In this document: piece by piece, positions 1 to 11,562 of the stretch
How positions within the stretch are numbered: position 1 is the stretch's first letter
How the letters are laid out: each line of letters opens with the position of its first letter
DNA from: Plecoglossus altivelis
Taxonomy: Eukaryota; Chordata; Actinopteri; Osmeriformes; Plecoglossidae
Length of the DNA: 64,000 nt
Direction of reading: 5' to 3'
Assembly (NCBI GenBank): GCA_036571765.1
Contig: BROE01000004.1
Coordinates: forward strand, 2,726,418-2,790,417
Translations under genes and position numbers: made by a program
The notes under the pieces: model-generated
Told to the model about the DNA's origin: nothing
What the model saw: only the letters and a program-made list of their open reading frames with translations
Database searches by the model: none

Positions 1-1210
1 TCGCAGTATGTCTATCGATTCAGAGCAAACTACGATTAAGGGGTTAGTAATGAACGTTGTATGCCGGAGCTCTGAAGAATGATGAGCGTAAGGGGTGGGT
101 TTCACATCGCAGGACGTCTTTGTGGGCTAAAAGACTTAAAGGGGGGGCGGTATGTTCTGACGTTATGATGAAAATACATAAGGTGTATTAGTGATGATAG
201 AGCTTATGAAACAGAAAATACATAAGTCGTGGGTTAGGTATGACGTTTTTGAATGAAAAATACATAGGGGTTAGTATGTGACTACCACGGGACGCTCTCT
301 TAGGCTAAGAGAGGAGCGTACGGGAATGAGGGAGTGGGGACGATGGTTTGGCTATGAAGAGTGGACGACGGTAGAGGTGGGGTTAGTCAAGAGGAATGAG
401 ACGGTGTTGATGGTAAAACATTGATGCGACGGTGGGGGTTACGTATGGAGCTGGAGTTTTGTCGTTTAGGATGGAGCGAGGATATGCGCGGGGTAATGGG
501 GACGTATTACTGGGTAACGATGGATTATATATTGGTGTATGTGAAGTGTGAATGGACAGTGCCCATGAAAGGATTAGTAGTGACGTGGTGTTCCCGGCTG
601 TAAAAATATCATAGTGAGGGGTGTTAGTTGCGATGGTGACAGCAGGGATATGGATAACGTATGTTCTGGGGTACAAAGTAGGTGGGTACTTGGGTGGTGT
701 AGATATGATCAGAGGGGGTTAGTTGATGAAGTACATGGAGGAGGCTGTTTAGTACAGGATATTAGTATGAAAACAGTTATTTTCGGCTAAAAATATAGTA
801 AGTCGGGAGTTGACGGTATGAACGGTTTTTGGCTGAAGAGACAAGACTTAGGAGGGGTTAGTATGACGTATTTTTGATGAAAATACAGTGAAAGTAAGTA
901 GGTTTACGTATGAGACGTAGGGTTAACTATAATTCGGACGAACATACCAGTTAAGGCGGGCATCTAAGTGTGTTGTAACTATTTAGTTGTGGAGAGAATT
1001 CGGGCTGTTTTCGTTAAATTGGAAGGGGAGGACAGCAGCGAGGTGGGGGTGTTCAGTACGATGAACGCTTTTTGGCAGAAGAACGACACAACAGTAGAAG
1101 GGGGTGGGGGAGTAAGACGTGACTTAATTGAAGTACTGTGAAATGAGGCTGTTGATTAGTAAAGATGACTGAATTAAAGAGGATGGTGTGAAAGGTTTTA
1201 AACGCAGCTA
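1..1210. repeat. Noisy degenerate ~40-bp tandem repeat
   Basis: Fragments resembling GGGGTTAGTATGACG, followed by TTTTTGGCTGAAAATACATAAG, recur about every 35-55 bases, for example near 40, 228, 269, 845 and 1060. Copies differ by many substitutions and indels. No exon of a recognisable gene is visible. The indel-rich divergence looks more like an unpolished long-read end than a diverged satellite, but that is inference. Confidence 0.55.
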
Positions 1211-1769
1211 AAGCCACCAATTCTTAGTACATGATGCGCGAAGAGATCTAGCGTACTTCACAGTGACACAGACAAACTGCTGGGTCCGCAAAATATGAGA
1301 TCACAAGTACACAGATGAACCTTGTATCGGAGAGGGGGTATTCAACCAGCGTCTCCTTGAGAGGCTCGCCCTGATATAAGCCAGCGTACGAGGGCTCGGG
1401 GTTTGCGACTGTTCATTCTAAGGCGGGACGCTCTCTACTGCCATCTTGTGGGACCCTTATTTGATCCGCCAGCATCAAATTACCAAGAATTATGTCAATG
1501 CTACGTCACTTGTAAATACATTCTACTTTAGACACCCAACTACCGATATCTACATGAAACCTTATTTGAATAGGGATTCCTTGTCTCGCCACGCTGCCTT
1601 CACTCCCTCCTCCCTCCTCTGACCAATCAGAGACCTGGCTCGGGCGTCACGGAAACGCAAGTGGTACAAGTGACCCCGTCACTGAGTCAATAGGAAGCAG
1701 AATGAGGCGGTGTTTACACACCGGCCAGATGCCCTCTGTTTAGGACAGAGCAGAGACACCCCAGAGAAT
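1211..1769. other. Unassigned non-repetitive sequence
   Basis: Mixed-composition DNA between the noisy repeat and a CT-rich tract. I see no open exon with plausible splice sites and no further mpv17 exon, although mpv17 should continue in this direction. Confidence 0.4.
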
Positions 1770-2007
1770 CTCCTTCCCCCCTCTCCCTCTCTTCCTCCCC
1801 CCTCTCCCTCTCCTAACCCCTCTCCTTCTCCTCCTCACTCCCTCTCTTTCTCCCCCCTCTCCCTCTCCTAACCCCTCTCCTTCTCCTCCTCACTCCCTCT
1901 CTTTCTCCCCCCTTTCCCTCTCCTAACCCCTCTCCTTCTCCTCCTCCCTCCTCTCCCTCTCCTCCCCCCTCTCCCTCTCTTCCCCCCTCTCCCCCTCCTC
2001 CCCCCTC
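1770..2007. repeat. CT-rich minisatellite
   Basis: Polypyrimidine tract built from CTCTCCCTCTCCTAACCCC and CTCCTTCTCCTCCTCACTCC segments in a roughly 60-bp higher-order unit (copies near 1800, 1860 and 1920). Confidence 0.8.
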
Positions 2008-2164
2008 AGAAGGGTAAACACTGGGACCACTCTGTGTGATGGTGTTGACCTTGCTGTTCTGGGTTGGAGCCCAACAGAGAGTAGGAGAATATCTGGGGGA
2101 GTTGGCCAGGGGGATGTGTGTGTGTCTGTGTGTGTGTGTGTGCGTGTGTGTCTGTGTGTGTGTG

Positions 2165-2237
2165 TACCTGCAATGATGATCTAAACAGACCAGGTGTGTG
2201 TGTGTGTGTGTACCTGCAATGACGATCTAGACAGACC

Positions 2238-2275
<38 letters not shown>

Positions 2276-2458
2276 CTGCAGTGATGATCTAGACAGACCA
2301 GGTGTGTGTGTGTGTGTGTGTGTGTACCTGCAGTGATTATCTGAACAGACCAGGTGTGTGTGTGTGTGTGTGTGTGTGTACCTGCAGTGATGAACTGAAC
2401 ACACCAGGTGTGTGTGTGTGTGTGTGTACCTGCAGTGATGATCTGAACAGACCAGGGA
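2165..2458 (-). repeat. Exon-end/donor-derived minisatellite in mpv17 intron
   Basis: Five copies (starting at 2165, 2211, 2273, 2325 and 2379) of the last ~27 bases of the mpv17 coding exon, each with its splice donor, separated by (TG)n of variable length. The exon itself is the sixth copy (2427-2458). Each copy keeps TGCAG followed by GTACAC on the minus strand. Confidence 0.85.
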
Positions 2459-2502
2459 TGCTTAATCATCAGGGCTTGGTAGGATCTCCACAGGACAGAC
2501 AT
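2430..2502 (-). CDS. mpv17: MPV17 mitochondrial inner-membrane protein, first coding exon (partial gene)
   Basis: Reads M-S-V-L-W-R-S-Y-Q-A-L-M-I-K-H-P-W-S-V-Q-I-I-T-A-G on the minus strand. This matches the N-terminus of the MPV17/PMP22 family, where vertebrate MPV17 starts with LWR-Y and then HPWKVQ and TAG. The exon is preceded by a TTGCAG acceptor (~2514) and ends after 73 coding bases in phase 1 at a GTACAC donor, as expected before a Gly codon. MPV17 is a small four-helix channel-like protein of the inner mitochondrial membrane needed for mtDNA maintenance. The remaining exons should lie at lower coordinates, but only repeats and noisy sequence are there, so the gene is truncated by the window edge or by poor assembly. 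Its human neighbour is GTF3C2, which is also in this window. Confidence 0.85.
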
Positions 2503-2519
2503 TATGACCACCTCCCTGC

Positions 2520-2590
<71 letters not shown>
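2520..2590. repeat. (AC)n microsatellite, ~35 copies
   Basis: Uninterrupted AC run directly upstream (minus-strand sense) of the mpv17 coding exon. It separates the exon's acceptor from its intron. Confidence 0.95.
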
Positions 2591-2592
<2 letters not shown>

Positions 2593-4012
2593 AGATAATG
2601 GGATAAAATGCCTAACCTCTGGTATACTTAGTTGTTGTTTTTTAATCATTACGTAAGTCCCAACATTCAGTGCCCTGCTCGAGACGTCCTCCATCTCGAG
2701 TATGCTGTTAACTAATAGCAGGCACGTGCAGAACTCCACAACGCAAAGTATTAGCGAAATGTTTAAACATTTCTACATTAAAAACACGTTATTCAACAAA
2801 AAAAAATACTACAAATTACTTATATACTATGAGACATAAAGCCAGGTTGGCGTTTTAGAGTTCCGTTAGGGTAAGATGGTAAACTGCGAACTCCAACTAA
2901 CTGAAAGGTTTCTGTCTCTTTATTGAACTGCATTTCTTACTCTTACGCAACAACTAGAACGACTCTCTAATAAAATAGTTTGAATTTAGCTACACAACAC
3001 GAGCCTATCGTAAGATGACTAGTAACATATCTAAAGGGCTCACCCGGTAGGACTGACACCGATACAGAGAGAGTATAATGAAATTGTTACATGCCCGTTT
3101 CCTCCGATCCAAAACGAGAGGCTGAAGAAACACCGGGCAACACGTCACTTCCACTATATCGGCGCAGTAGAGTGGAGTATGTCGCCCTCTGGTGGCGCAT
3201 AAATACATCAAACTTCCTTTCACCATCACAAGCATCGCAAATCCTTGAGTGTTGAAGGCCGAGTCTGTTGACCTGAGATCTGTAGCGTGATGAAGGACGC
3301 CGATAAGAAACAGACGAAGGACGAACTGCAACACGTTCAAGAAAAACGGACTAAATATTTCAGTTTGTATCATTTTATTGTTTTAACACATCAGCATGAT
3401 CGGGTAACATACGGAAATTGTGTATGTTGTTGCGTGTAAGTTGCAACATTTTTTGGGGGGGGGGGGGGGGGGTATGTTGCTATCAAGTGCTGAACAGAGG
3501 CTGTTTAATACCATCTTGCCCAATCACACCGTCTCTCTTCCAGTGTTCAAAACACAACATTCACAACATACTTTTTTTTAGATTAGAGACAAATCCTAAA
3601 TGTAACCGAGTCGTTTTAGACAATGTAACCAAATAATCGCGAGCAGTTCGAGTTAGAAACTAAAAACGGTTGTGCGGTCTGACGGGGTCGCGGGACAGCG
3701 CCGTACTTTACCGACAAACACTCGAAGAAATTCCAATAACGCGGTTATTCTTCGGGGTCTTAACTAAACCAATAGAACCTATATGAAGACTCAGTTGTAA
3801 ACGTTATTTCTATAGCAGTACCGGTTGTCACATTTTTAGAAGACTTTAATAAACATCTCTTAAGACATTGGCAAGGAAATAATTTACAGTGGAAAATAAA
3901 AGCATTCAAGTATATCAGAGAAATGTCAGCAAAGTTATGAATATAGGGAGGCTCCTCCTGTCAGATTCAAGGTTAAATTCTATGTTCCACATAAAGATGT
4001 CAAAGTTATCCC
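2591..4012. other. Region between mpv17 5' end and uckl1 3' end
   Basis: Mostly unique AT-rich sequence with no supported coding exon. It should hold the 5' non-coding part and promoter of mpv17 (minus strand). A 17-18 base G run lies near 3455-3472, and a CTCF-like motif is at 3183-3196. Confidence 0.4.
3183..3196. promoter_or_regulatory. CTCF-like motif
   Basis: CGCCCTCTGGTGGC closely matches the CTCF core (CGCCCCCTGGTGGC type). It lies upstream of mpv17. Motif match only. Confidence 0.35.
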
Positions 4013-4018
4013 TTTATT
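4013..4018 (-). terminator. Candidate poly(A) signal of uckl1
   Basis: TTTATT on + is AATAAA on the minus strand, 730 bases past the uckl1 stop codon. It is the first canonical hexamer I see in that direction. Confidence 0.4.
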
Positions 4019-4092
4019 AGTAAATCCTTAAGCTCCTCCCCCTTCAGCGAAGACCCAGGATGTGTGAAATACTCGGTCCATCTGAAACCTCC

Positions 4093-4206
4093 AGTCACGT
4101 GATCACCCGTCAGTGATCATGTGATCATGTGATCGCCCGTCAGTGATCATGTGATCTTCCGTCAGTGATCATGTGATCGCCCATCAGTGATCACGTGATC
4201 GCCCCG
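4093..4206. repeat. 22-bp minisatellite with E-box-like palindromes
   Basis: Repeated GTCAGTGATCATGTGATCGC units with variants; some copies contain CACGTG or near-palindromic TGATCATGTGATCA. It lies in the uckl1 3' region. Confidence 0.75.
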
Positions 4207-4569
4207 AGATCTGACAGCGAAACGCTTGTTAGCAGCAAACTACTGATGGAATCAAAAACACCATTTATGTTTTTGTAAAAGGTTTAGTTCTCATTAAGTC
4301 CATGTTAAATCTACTAACCCAAATCAACACTATCACACTCGACCGGAGCTGAATCACATGTTCACTAATGAGAAGCTTTAACTCTCCCTGCGTTTTAACA
4401 AGGTCCTGGTCACCGCTTAACGCTGTAAGACCTGGTTACCATGGTTACCTTGTTTGGGACAGTCACCGTGGTCTCCATGGTTACGTGGGAAAACTGGCAA
4501 CAAATTGGGTAACAGTCTCAGAGAGTCCCCACTCACGTTTGTAATCTCTGTCTCTCTGCAGGTGCCACC

Positions 4570-4655
4570 GATGGGGATGGGGGCGGGGCAAGGAGGGGGG
4601 CAGGGCAGGGAGGGGGGCGGGGAGGGCGGGGCAGGGAGGGGAGAGAGGAGGGGTT
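4570..4655. repeat. G-rich GGGGGCGGGGCAGGGA-type tract
   Basis: Imperfect repeats of GGGGGCGGGGCAGGGA on +, in the predicted uckl1 3'UTR. The runs of G could form quadruplexes; this is composition-based inference. Confidence 0.6.
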
Positions 4656-4747
4656 GGAAAAGGTTTCAGTAGCAGTCATGGCAAAGTGCTTCTTCATATG
4701 TAAGAAACATCATTTTCTCTTCCATTCCTTCATGTTTCCTCCCCTCT

Positions 4748-6496
4748 TCAGTAGTCCATCCCTTCATCGCTCTCGTACCAGTCCGAGGGGGCGTCCGTGC
4801 CAAAGTAACGATCCCCAAAATTACCTTGAAGGAAAGAGGCGGGGAGCCGAGAAATCAGTCAGGTTGTCATGGTTACCGCTTCCCTCTTAGTGACAAACCG
4901 ATGATCTGCAGTGACCGATGATTCCAAGCAACAGATGATTCAAAGTGACTGAAGATTCAAAGTGACAGATGATTCAAAGTGACAGAAGATTAAAAGCGAC
5001 AGAAGATTCAAAGCGACAGAAGATTCAAAGTGACAGATGATTCAAAGCCTGTCAGGATAGCTGCTGATTCATCACAGGGTGTGCTGATCGGCGCACTAGA
5101 TGGAACACAGCCCCTTCTGATGAAGTCATCTGCCAATGACACCTTGATGATCAACCATCACAATAACACAGAGAAGAGGGGAGGAGGGAGGGGAGGAGAA
5201 GAGGGGAGGAGAAGAGGGGAGGGAGGCAGAGAATGGAGGAGAAGAGGGGAGGGAGGGAGGCAGAGAGGGGAGAGGAGAAGAGAGGAGAGAGGAGAAGAGA
5301 GGGGAGGAGAAGAGAGGGGGAGAGAAGAGAGGGGTAGGAGAAGAGAGAGGGAAGGAGAAGAGAGAGTTGGAGGAGACAGGCAGTTCTTACCAATGCCTGG
5401 AATGATGTGGAACTGGTCGTTGACCTTCTTGTCGACGGCTGTAGTGATGATGCGGACTCTGGGGAAGGCGTAGGCCACAGAGTGGACCCCCATCTCAGCC
5501 ATGAGAAGGGACAGCAGGAAGATCTTCTCCTCCTGGACATCATGGTCCTGGGGGGCAGGAGAGGCAGAGAGAGGAGAGGCAGGGAGAGGCAGAGAGAGGA
5601 GAGGCAGAGAGGGGCAGGGAGAGGAGAGGCAGGGAGGGGCAGGAGAGGCAGAGAGAGGCAGGGAGAGGCAGAGAGAGGAGAGGCAGGGAGAGGCAGGGAG
5701 AGAGAGGAGAGGCAGAGAGAGGCAGGGAGAGGAGAGACAGAGAGAGGAGAGAGAGAGGAGAGGCAGAGAGAGAGAGAGAAAGGAGAGGCAGAGAGAGAGA
5801 GAGGAGAGGCAGAGAGAGAGAGGAGAGGCAGAGAGAGAGAGGAGAGGCAGAGAGAGAGAGAGGAGAGGCAGGGAGAGGAGAGAGAGGAGAGGCAGGGAGA
5901 GGAGAGACAGAGAGAGGAGAGAGAGAGAGGAGAGAGAGAGGAGAGGCAGAGAGAGGAGAGGCAGAGAGAGGCAGGGAAGTGGAACATTAACTGGAGTTTA
6001 TACACCATGGACCTTGCCCACTGTTGACTGTGAACTTCAATATGTTTACATTTCGCAAGAGGTTTAAGTGGGCCTCTCCGTGTGTGTGTGTGTACATCTG
6101 TGTACGTCTGTGTGTGTGTGTACGTCTGTGTACATCTGTGTGTGTGTGTGTACGTCTGTGTGTGTGTGTGTGTGTGTGTACGTCTGTGTGTGTGTGTGTG
6201 TGTGTGTTCAGGACCCACCAACAGCACCCTGACAGCCATGAGAGCAGCAGCCCCTGTAGACACGGTGCTGTCCATCAGGATCACATAGTCCTCACTGATG
6301 TCCCGGGGCAGTCGGAGGTAGTGTAACTGGGGGCAACAACACAGCTTTAGGGAGCAGGTGGAATGTACATCTGGGTCTCCGGTGTGTGTGTGTGTGTGCG
6401 TGTGTGTACATCTGGATCTCCGGTGTGTGTGTGTGTGTGTACATCTGGGTCTCCAGTGTGTGTGTGTGTGTGTGTGTGTGTGTACATCTGGGTCTC

Positions 6497-6538
<42 letters not shown>

Positions 6539-6692
6539 CTCTGATTCTCCAGTGTGTGTGTGTGTGTGTACCTCTGGTTCTCCAGTGTCATGGTTGGTCT
6601 GGATGAGAATCTTCCCCAGGCGGATGTCTTTACACACAGCCATGAGGGCCTGTTCCATGGTCTCTCCTGCCCTGAGGATGGACACCCCTGTG

Positions 6693-6735
<43 letters not shown>

Positions 6736-7296
6736 TTACTTCATTTCCTGAGCATCTGACGTCACACGGGGGGCCAGGCGTGGGGGCCAGGCGTGGGGGC
6801 CAGGCGTGGGGGCCAGGCGTGGGGGCCAGGAGTGGGACTTACTCTCTGGCCATTCAGTCTTTTCCCCTCGTAGAAGGCACCCTGGGGAGTCTCCACTGAT
6901 ACAGCCTGCAGGGGGGCGGGAGGGGAGGGAGGCACAGAGGATAGAGAGAACAGACTGGTCATTTTATAAAAGTTTAGTAGCAGGTGACCTTATAAATAAA
7001 TTTAAGTTGCTTGAATGCTCCAACTCAAGTTTGATTGACATGTGTCACAAAATACCTGTTGTAATTGTGTGCTGTTGGTATGTGTATGTGTGTGTGTGCA
7101 TGTGGGTGTGTGTGTGTGTGTGTGTGCGTGTAGGGCAAGCCCACCTTTAATGGCAGGAAAGAGAGAGCGTGTTCAATCAGAAGTCTCATTAGTCTCTTGG
7201 AGTAAAAGATGAACTCGTCACGATTCGTATCCTTGTTCCTGTCAGAAGCACATTGTTAGGGCACACCCTGACAGAGACATTTAACAGATAGAACAG

Positions 7297-7330
<34 letters not shown>

Positions 7331-8847
7331 CACAGACAGAGAGAGAGAGAGAGACAGAGAGAGAGAGAGAGACAGAGAGAAAGAGACAGAGAGAGACAGA
7401 GAGAGACAGAGAGAGAGACAGAGAGAGAGACAGAGAGAGAGACAGAGAGAACAGCCAGGCAGACAGAGAGAGAGAGGCAGACAGACAGAGGCAGAGCGGG
7501 CAAGACAGACACAGACAGACAGACAGACAGAGCGAGTGAGACAGACACAGACACACAGAGAGAGACAGACAGAGGCAGGCAGAGACAGAGACAGACAGAC
7601 AGACAGACAGAGACAGACAGAGGTAGGCACAGTCAGAGGCAGGCAGACAGTCACAGACAGAGACAGACAGACAGAGACAGACAGACACAGACAGACAGAC
7701 AGCTCCTCACCTGATGATAGTGTGCATCCCCCGGACCTGTGGTGTGCTCTCCATGACACTGAGGGTCTCTGGGAGGGGCTGCCCCTGGTGAGCTGAGGCC
7801 AGGGCCGACCTGCCATACACACACTGTTACAATACTGCCCCCTGCTGCCAGACAGCAGTACTGCAGCCTTGTAATCCAGACTGGGCCAGCAGGTCGTTTG
7901 TGTCCTTTGATGAGGAGGAGCCACAGGACAACACAGGGCTTGAGGTCCAACCCACAGTTTATATCTGATCCCACATCCACTGCCCCCCCACTCTGATCTA
8001 ACCCTGCCCTGCCCCCCCACTCTGATCTAACCCTGCCCCCCCCCACTCTGATCTAACCCTAATGTGCTTCATCTGTGGCCCCTCAAGAACCAGACCGACC
8101 CAGACCGACTGACCCAGACTGGCCACCCAGACCGACTGACCCAGACCGACCCAGACCAACTGACCCAGACTGACCCAGACTGGCCACCCAGACTGACTGA
8201 CCCAGACCGACCCAGACCGACTGACCCAGACCGACCCAGACTGTCCACCCCGGAGGAAAACACCACAACATTCATGTTTGTCCATGGTAACAACAGCATG
8301 GCGTCGCCGTGGCAACAACAGCATGGTGTCTTCTTCTGACCAGACGCCCAGATGTTATTATAACGAAAGACACTTATGACATGTGATGAATGAGTATAAC
8401 ATGGTGTTGTTGCCAGTGTCAGATATGTACACTCCCTCACTACAAAGCACAGCAGCTGTAAACAAGCCAGTCCACACCACAAGGGTCAGGGAGATTCAAC
8501 ACAAACAAGCAAGCTGGTGCAAAACATCTAAACAGTAAAACAATCTAACAGCCTGTTGGCAGACAACGTTAGGTTTGGTTCTGAGGTATGAGGTTAACAA
8601 CGTAACGCTTAGAAACCAAAAAAAAGGGAATAGTTGATATTCAGGAAGTAGGAAGATGCAGGATCAGTTCCTCACATGTCCCAGCGTTGTTTCCTCTGCA
8701 GAACACAAGGATTCATTTGCCAACGAGTGATGGAGGCAGGAAGAGAGGGAGGGAGGGGGGAAAGAGAAGAATATTGCCATTAGAGAGCAGCACAGCCCCT
8801 GATGAAGCTGGGAGAGGAGGAGAGGGGGCTCTGTGTTCCACCTGCAA

Positions 8848-8922
<75 letters not shown>

Positions 8923-9872
8923 TGTGTGTGTGTGTGCGTCTGTGTGTGTGCGCATTAAGGTCATAGCTAATCTGATCATCAAGCAGCTAATCACAAGGTG
9001 TGATCCAGTAAATGCTTAATGACAAGGTAACATTACCACTCAATGCCAATCATACAACACAAATTTCGGATCAGATTATATCTGTTTTCTGGTGGAAATA
9101 CTCTTCCAAACAGGTGGCATGCTACCACTGACCGTGCTTGCTTTGGACACAAGGAACGGCAGCTAGTCGCTTGTGATTTATCACTCAGCCAAGTGATGCA
9201 TGTGATGGTCTAGCAGTCATTTATACACAGTATAAAAGATACGCTTGATTTATGACTGTTGGCGGCAGAGCAGGGTGGAGTCACAGACCCCCGCCTCTCC
9301 TGAGGGGAAGCATCCTAAACGCGTGGCGGGGGAGACAGAAGGAGGCGTGGCCAGTCTTGTCGCTCTGCACACGCAGGACTTATTCCGGGATGAACGACGA
9401 ATCGCCAGGCGTCGTCGCGCCGTCGTCACGGAAACGAGACGGACGCCTTCGCGTCATCGAACGTGCGAGAGAGAGAAAGTGTGTGATGGACGAGCTACTG
9501 ACAGACTGAACACTGTCCTTCTGTCTCTGCCGCTTGGTGAGAGGAGAACCAGACGGAGAGACGGAGGGGAAAAGGCGGGTTTGTGTGGAAAGTCATACCT
9601 TACTGTGATCTCACGCTTGGATGGTTAAAGTGTTCAGGGTACAGCAGGTTTTTCATTACACACGTACACACACGCAAACACACGGGAGAGAAATAAAAAT
9701 CATGAAATGAGACAAGCATTCAGTTCCTCTTCCCACCCCCTCCTTGTCTCCCGCCCCCAAACACAAACACACAAACACACACACAAACACACAAACACAC
9801 ACAGCCCTTTAATGAAGTCCAGACAGACCCATCAAGCAGGGTATTCATGCTTTCTCCTCAAGTTGCCATTAA

Positions 9873-9925
<53 letters not shown>

Positions 9926-11328
9926 ACTGGCTATAAGAATCACTTCTATTATTCCATTATCTCAGTTGAGGCATGGGCAAGTAGCCTTATTTTGTGTGTG
10001 TGTTTGGTGTGTGTGTGTGTGTGTCTGGTGTGTGTGTGTGTGTCTGGTGTGCGTGTGTGTGTCTGGTGTGTGTGTGTGTCTGGTGTGCGTGTGTGTCTGG
10101 TGTGTGTGTCAGGCCTGTGCTCTGATTCAATAACAGGGATGGATGCACACGGTATTCAGCTATACGTCTCTGAGGCTGTGAACACGCTGAGTCTCCTTCT
10201 ACATGAGAATCCACCAGCTGAGCCTTTCATCCACAACCACACAGAAACAGACCATCTAGAAGGGACAGAATATCAAGAACCTACCTGGGGGACAGCTTTA
10301 GATCTAGAACTTTCCATCTGATTTCCTTCGTAAGGGCCATGTCTAGAAGGGGCGGGGCTGTTGGGAGGGGGCGGGGCTGTAGGAAGGGACGGGGCTGTCG
10401 GAAGGGGGCGGGGCTGCTGGAAAGGGGCGGGGCTGTCGGAAGGGGGCGGGGTTGTGTTGTCACCTACCTTCTCCAGCTGGCTGTGGACATGCTGCACTAT
10501 CAGGTCCAACGCCACGAAGTTCTCTCCCCCTTACGAAAACACACAACACATGAGTACACACACACACAGTCTTACACACGCACGCACACACACACACACG
10601 CATGCACGCGCACACACACACACACACACACACACAGTCTTATGCACGCACGCACACACGCACACACGCACGCACAGAGTCTCACTAACATTCTATCCTC
10701 ACCTCTAGGAACCACAATATCAGCCACTGGAACTGTGGGTTCGATGTACTGTTCAAACGCAGGCTTCACAAACTTGTTGTACTGCTTGATGACCCCGTTG
10801 ATGTCGCGACCACGCTCTGAAATGTCCCTCTTCAGACGCCGTACCAGCCGGATGTCTGAGTCCGTGTCTACAAACACCTTCATGTCCAGCAGCTGCGGAC
10901 CACAGGACAGACACGTCTCTGATACACTTCTGTAGAGATATACGGCAGATACGCATGTAGACAGACAGGCAGGTAGACAGACAGACAGGTAAGCAGACAG
11001 ACAGGTAAGCAGACAGACAGGTAGGCAGACAGACAGGTAGGCAGACAGGCAGGTAGGCAGACAGACAGGCAGGTAGGCAGACAGGCAGGTAGGCAGACAG
11101 GCAGACAGACAGACAGGCAGGTAGGCAGACAGACAGGTAGGCAGACAGGCAGACAGACAGACAGGCAGGTAGGCAGACAGACCGAAAGGGATTGAGACAG
11201 GCGGGTAGCTAACCCTCATTGACATCACTGCTCCAGTACTGAGCTTAACAAGCCTTCATTACAGTCAGCACTAACATGGTTCAGGACAGCTAGTAGACAG
11301 AGGAAGACGGGAGGAGGACATAGAGAAC

Positions 11329-11373
<45 letters not shown>

Positions 11374-11521
11374 CGAGAGAGCGAGAACAGGAGAGAGAGA
11401 GAGGGAGAGAGGGAGAGAGAGGGAGAGAGAGAACAAGAGAGAGAGAGAATGAGAGCGAGAGAGCGAGAGAGCAAGAGAGCGAGACAACAGGAGAGAGAGA
11501 GAGAGAGACAGAGAGAGAGAC

Positions 11522-11562
<41 letters not shown>

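Noticed and set aside
2008..2125. Possible second mpv17 exon (unique minus-strand sequence after an acceptor-like CCCCCAG)
   Set aside because: None of its three frames resembles the MPV17 segment expected after the first exon.
3005..3373. 122-codon minus-strand frame upstream of mpv17
   Set aside because: No recognisable domain; mpv17 starts at the well-matched ATG at 2502, so this is probably promoter or leader DNA.
5151..6284. Minus-strand frame of 377 codons rich in Leu/Ser
   Set aside because: Runs through GA repeats; only the short segment 6219-6326 and 5391-5547 parts belong to uckl1 exons.
9245..9628. 127-codon plus-strand frame
   Set aside because: Antisense within uckl1 intron 8, no domain or homologous motif; open length explained by CpG-rich, stop-poor sequence.
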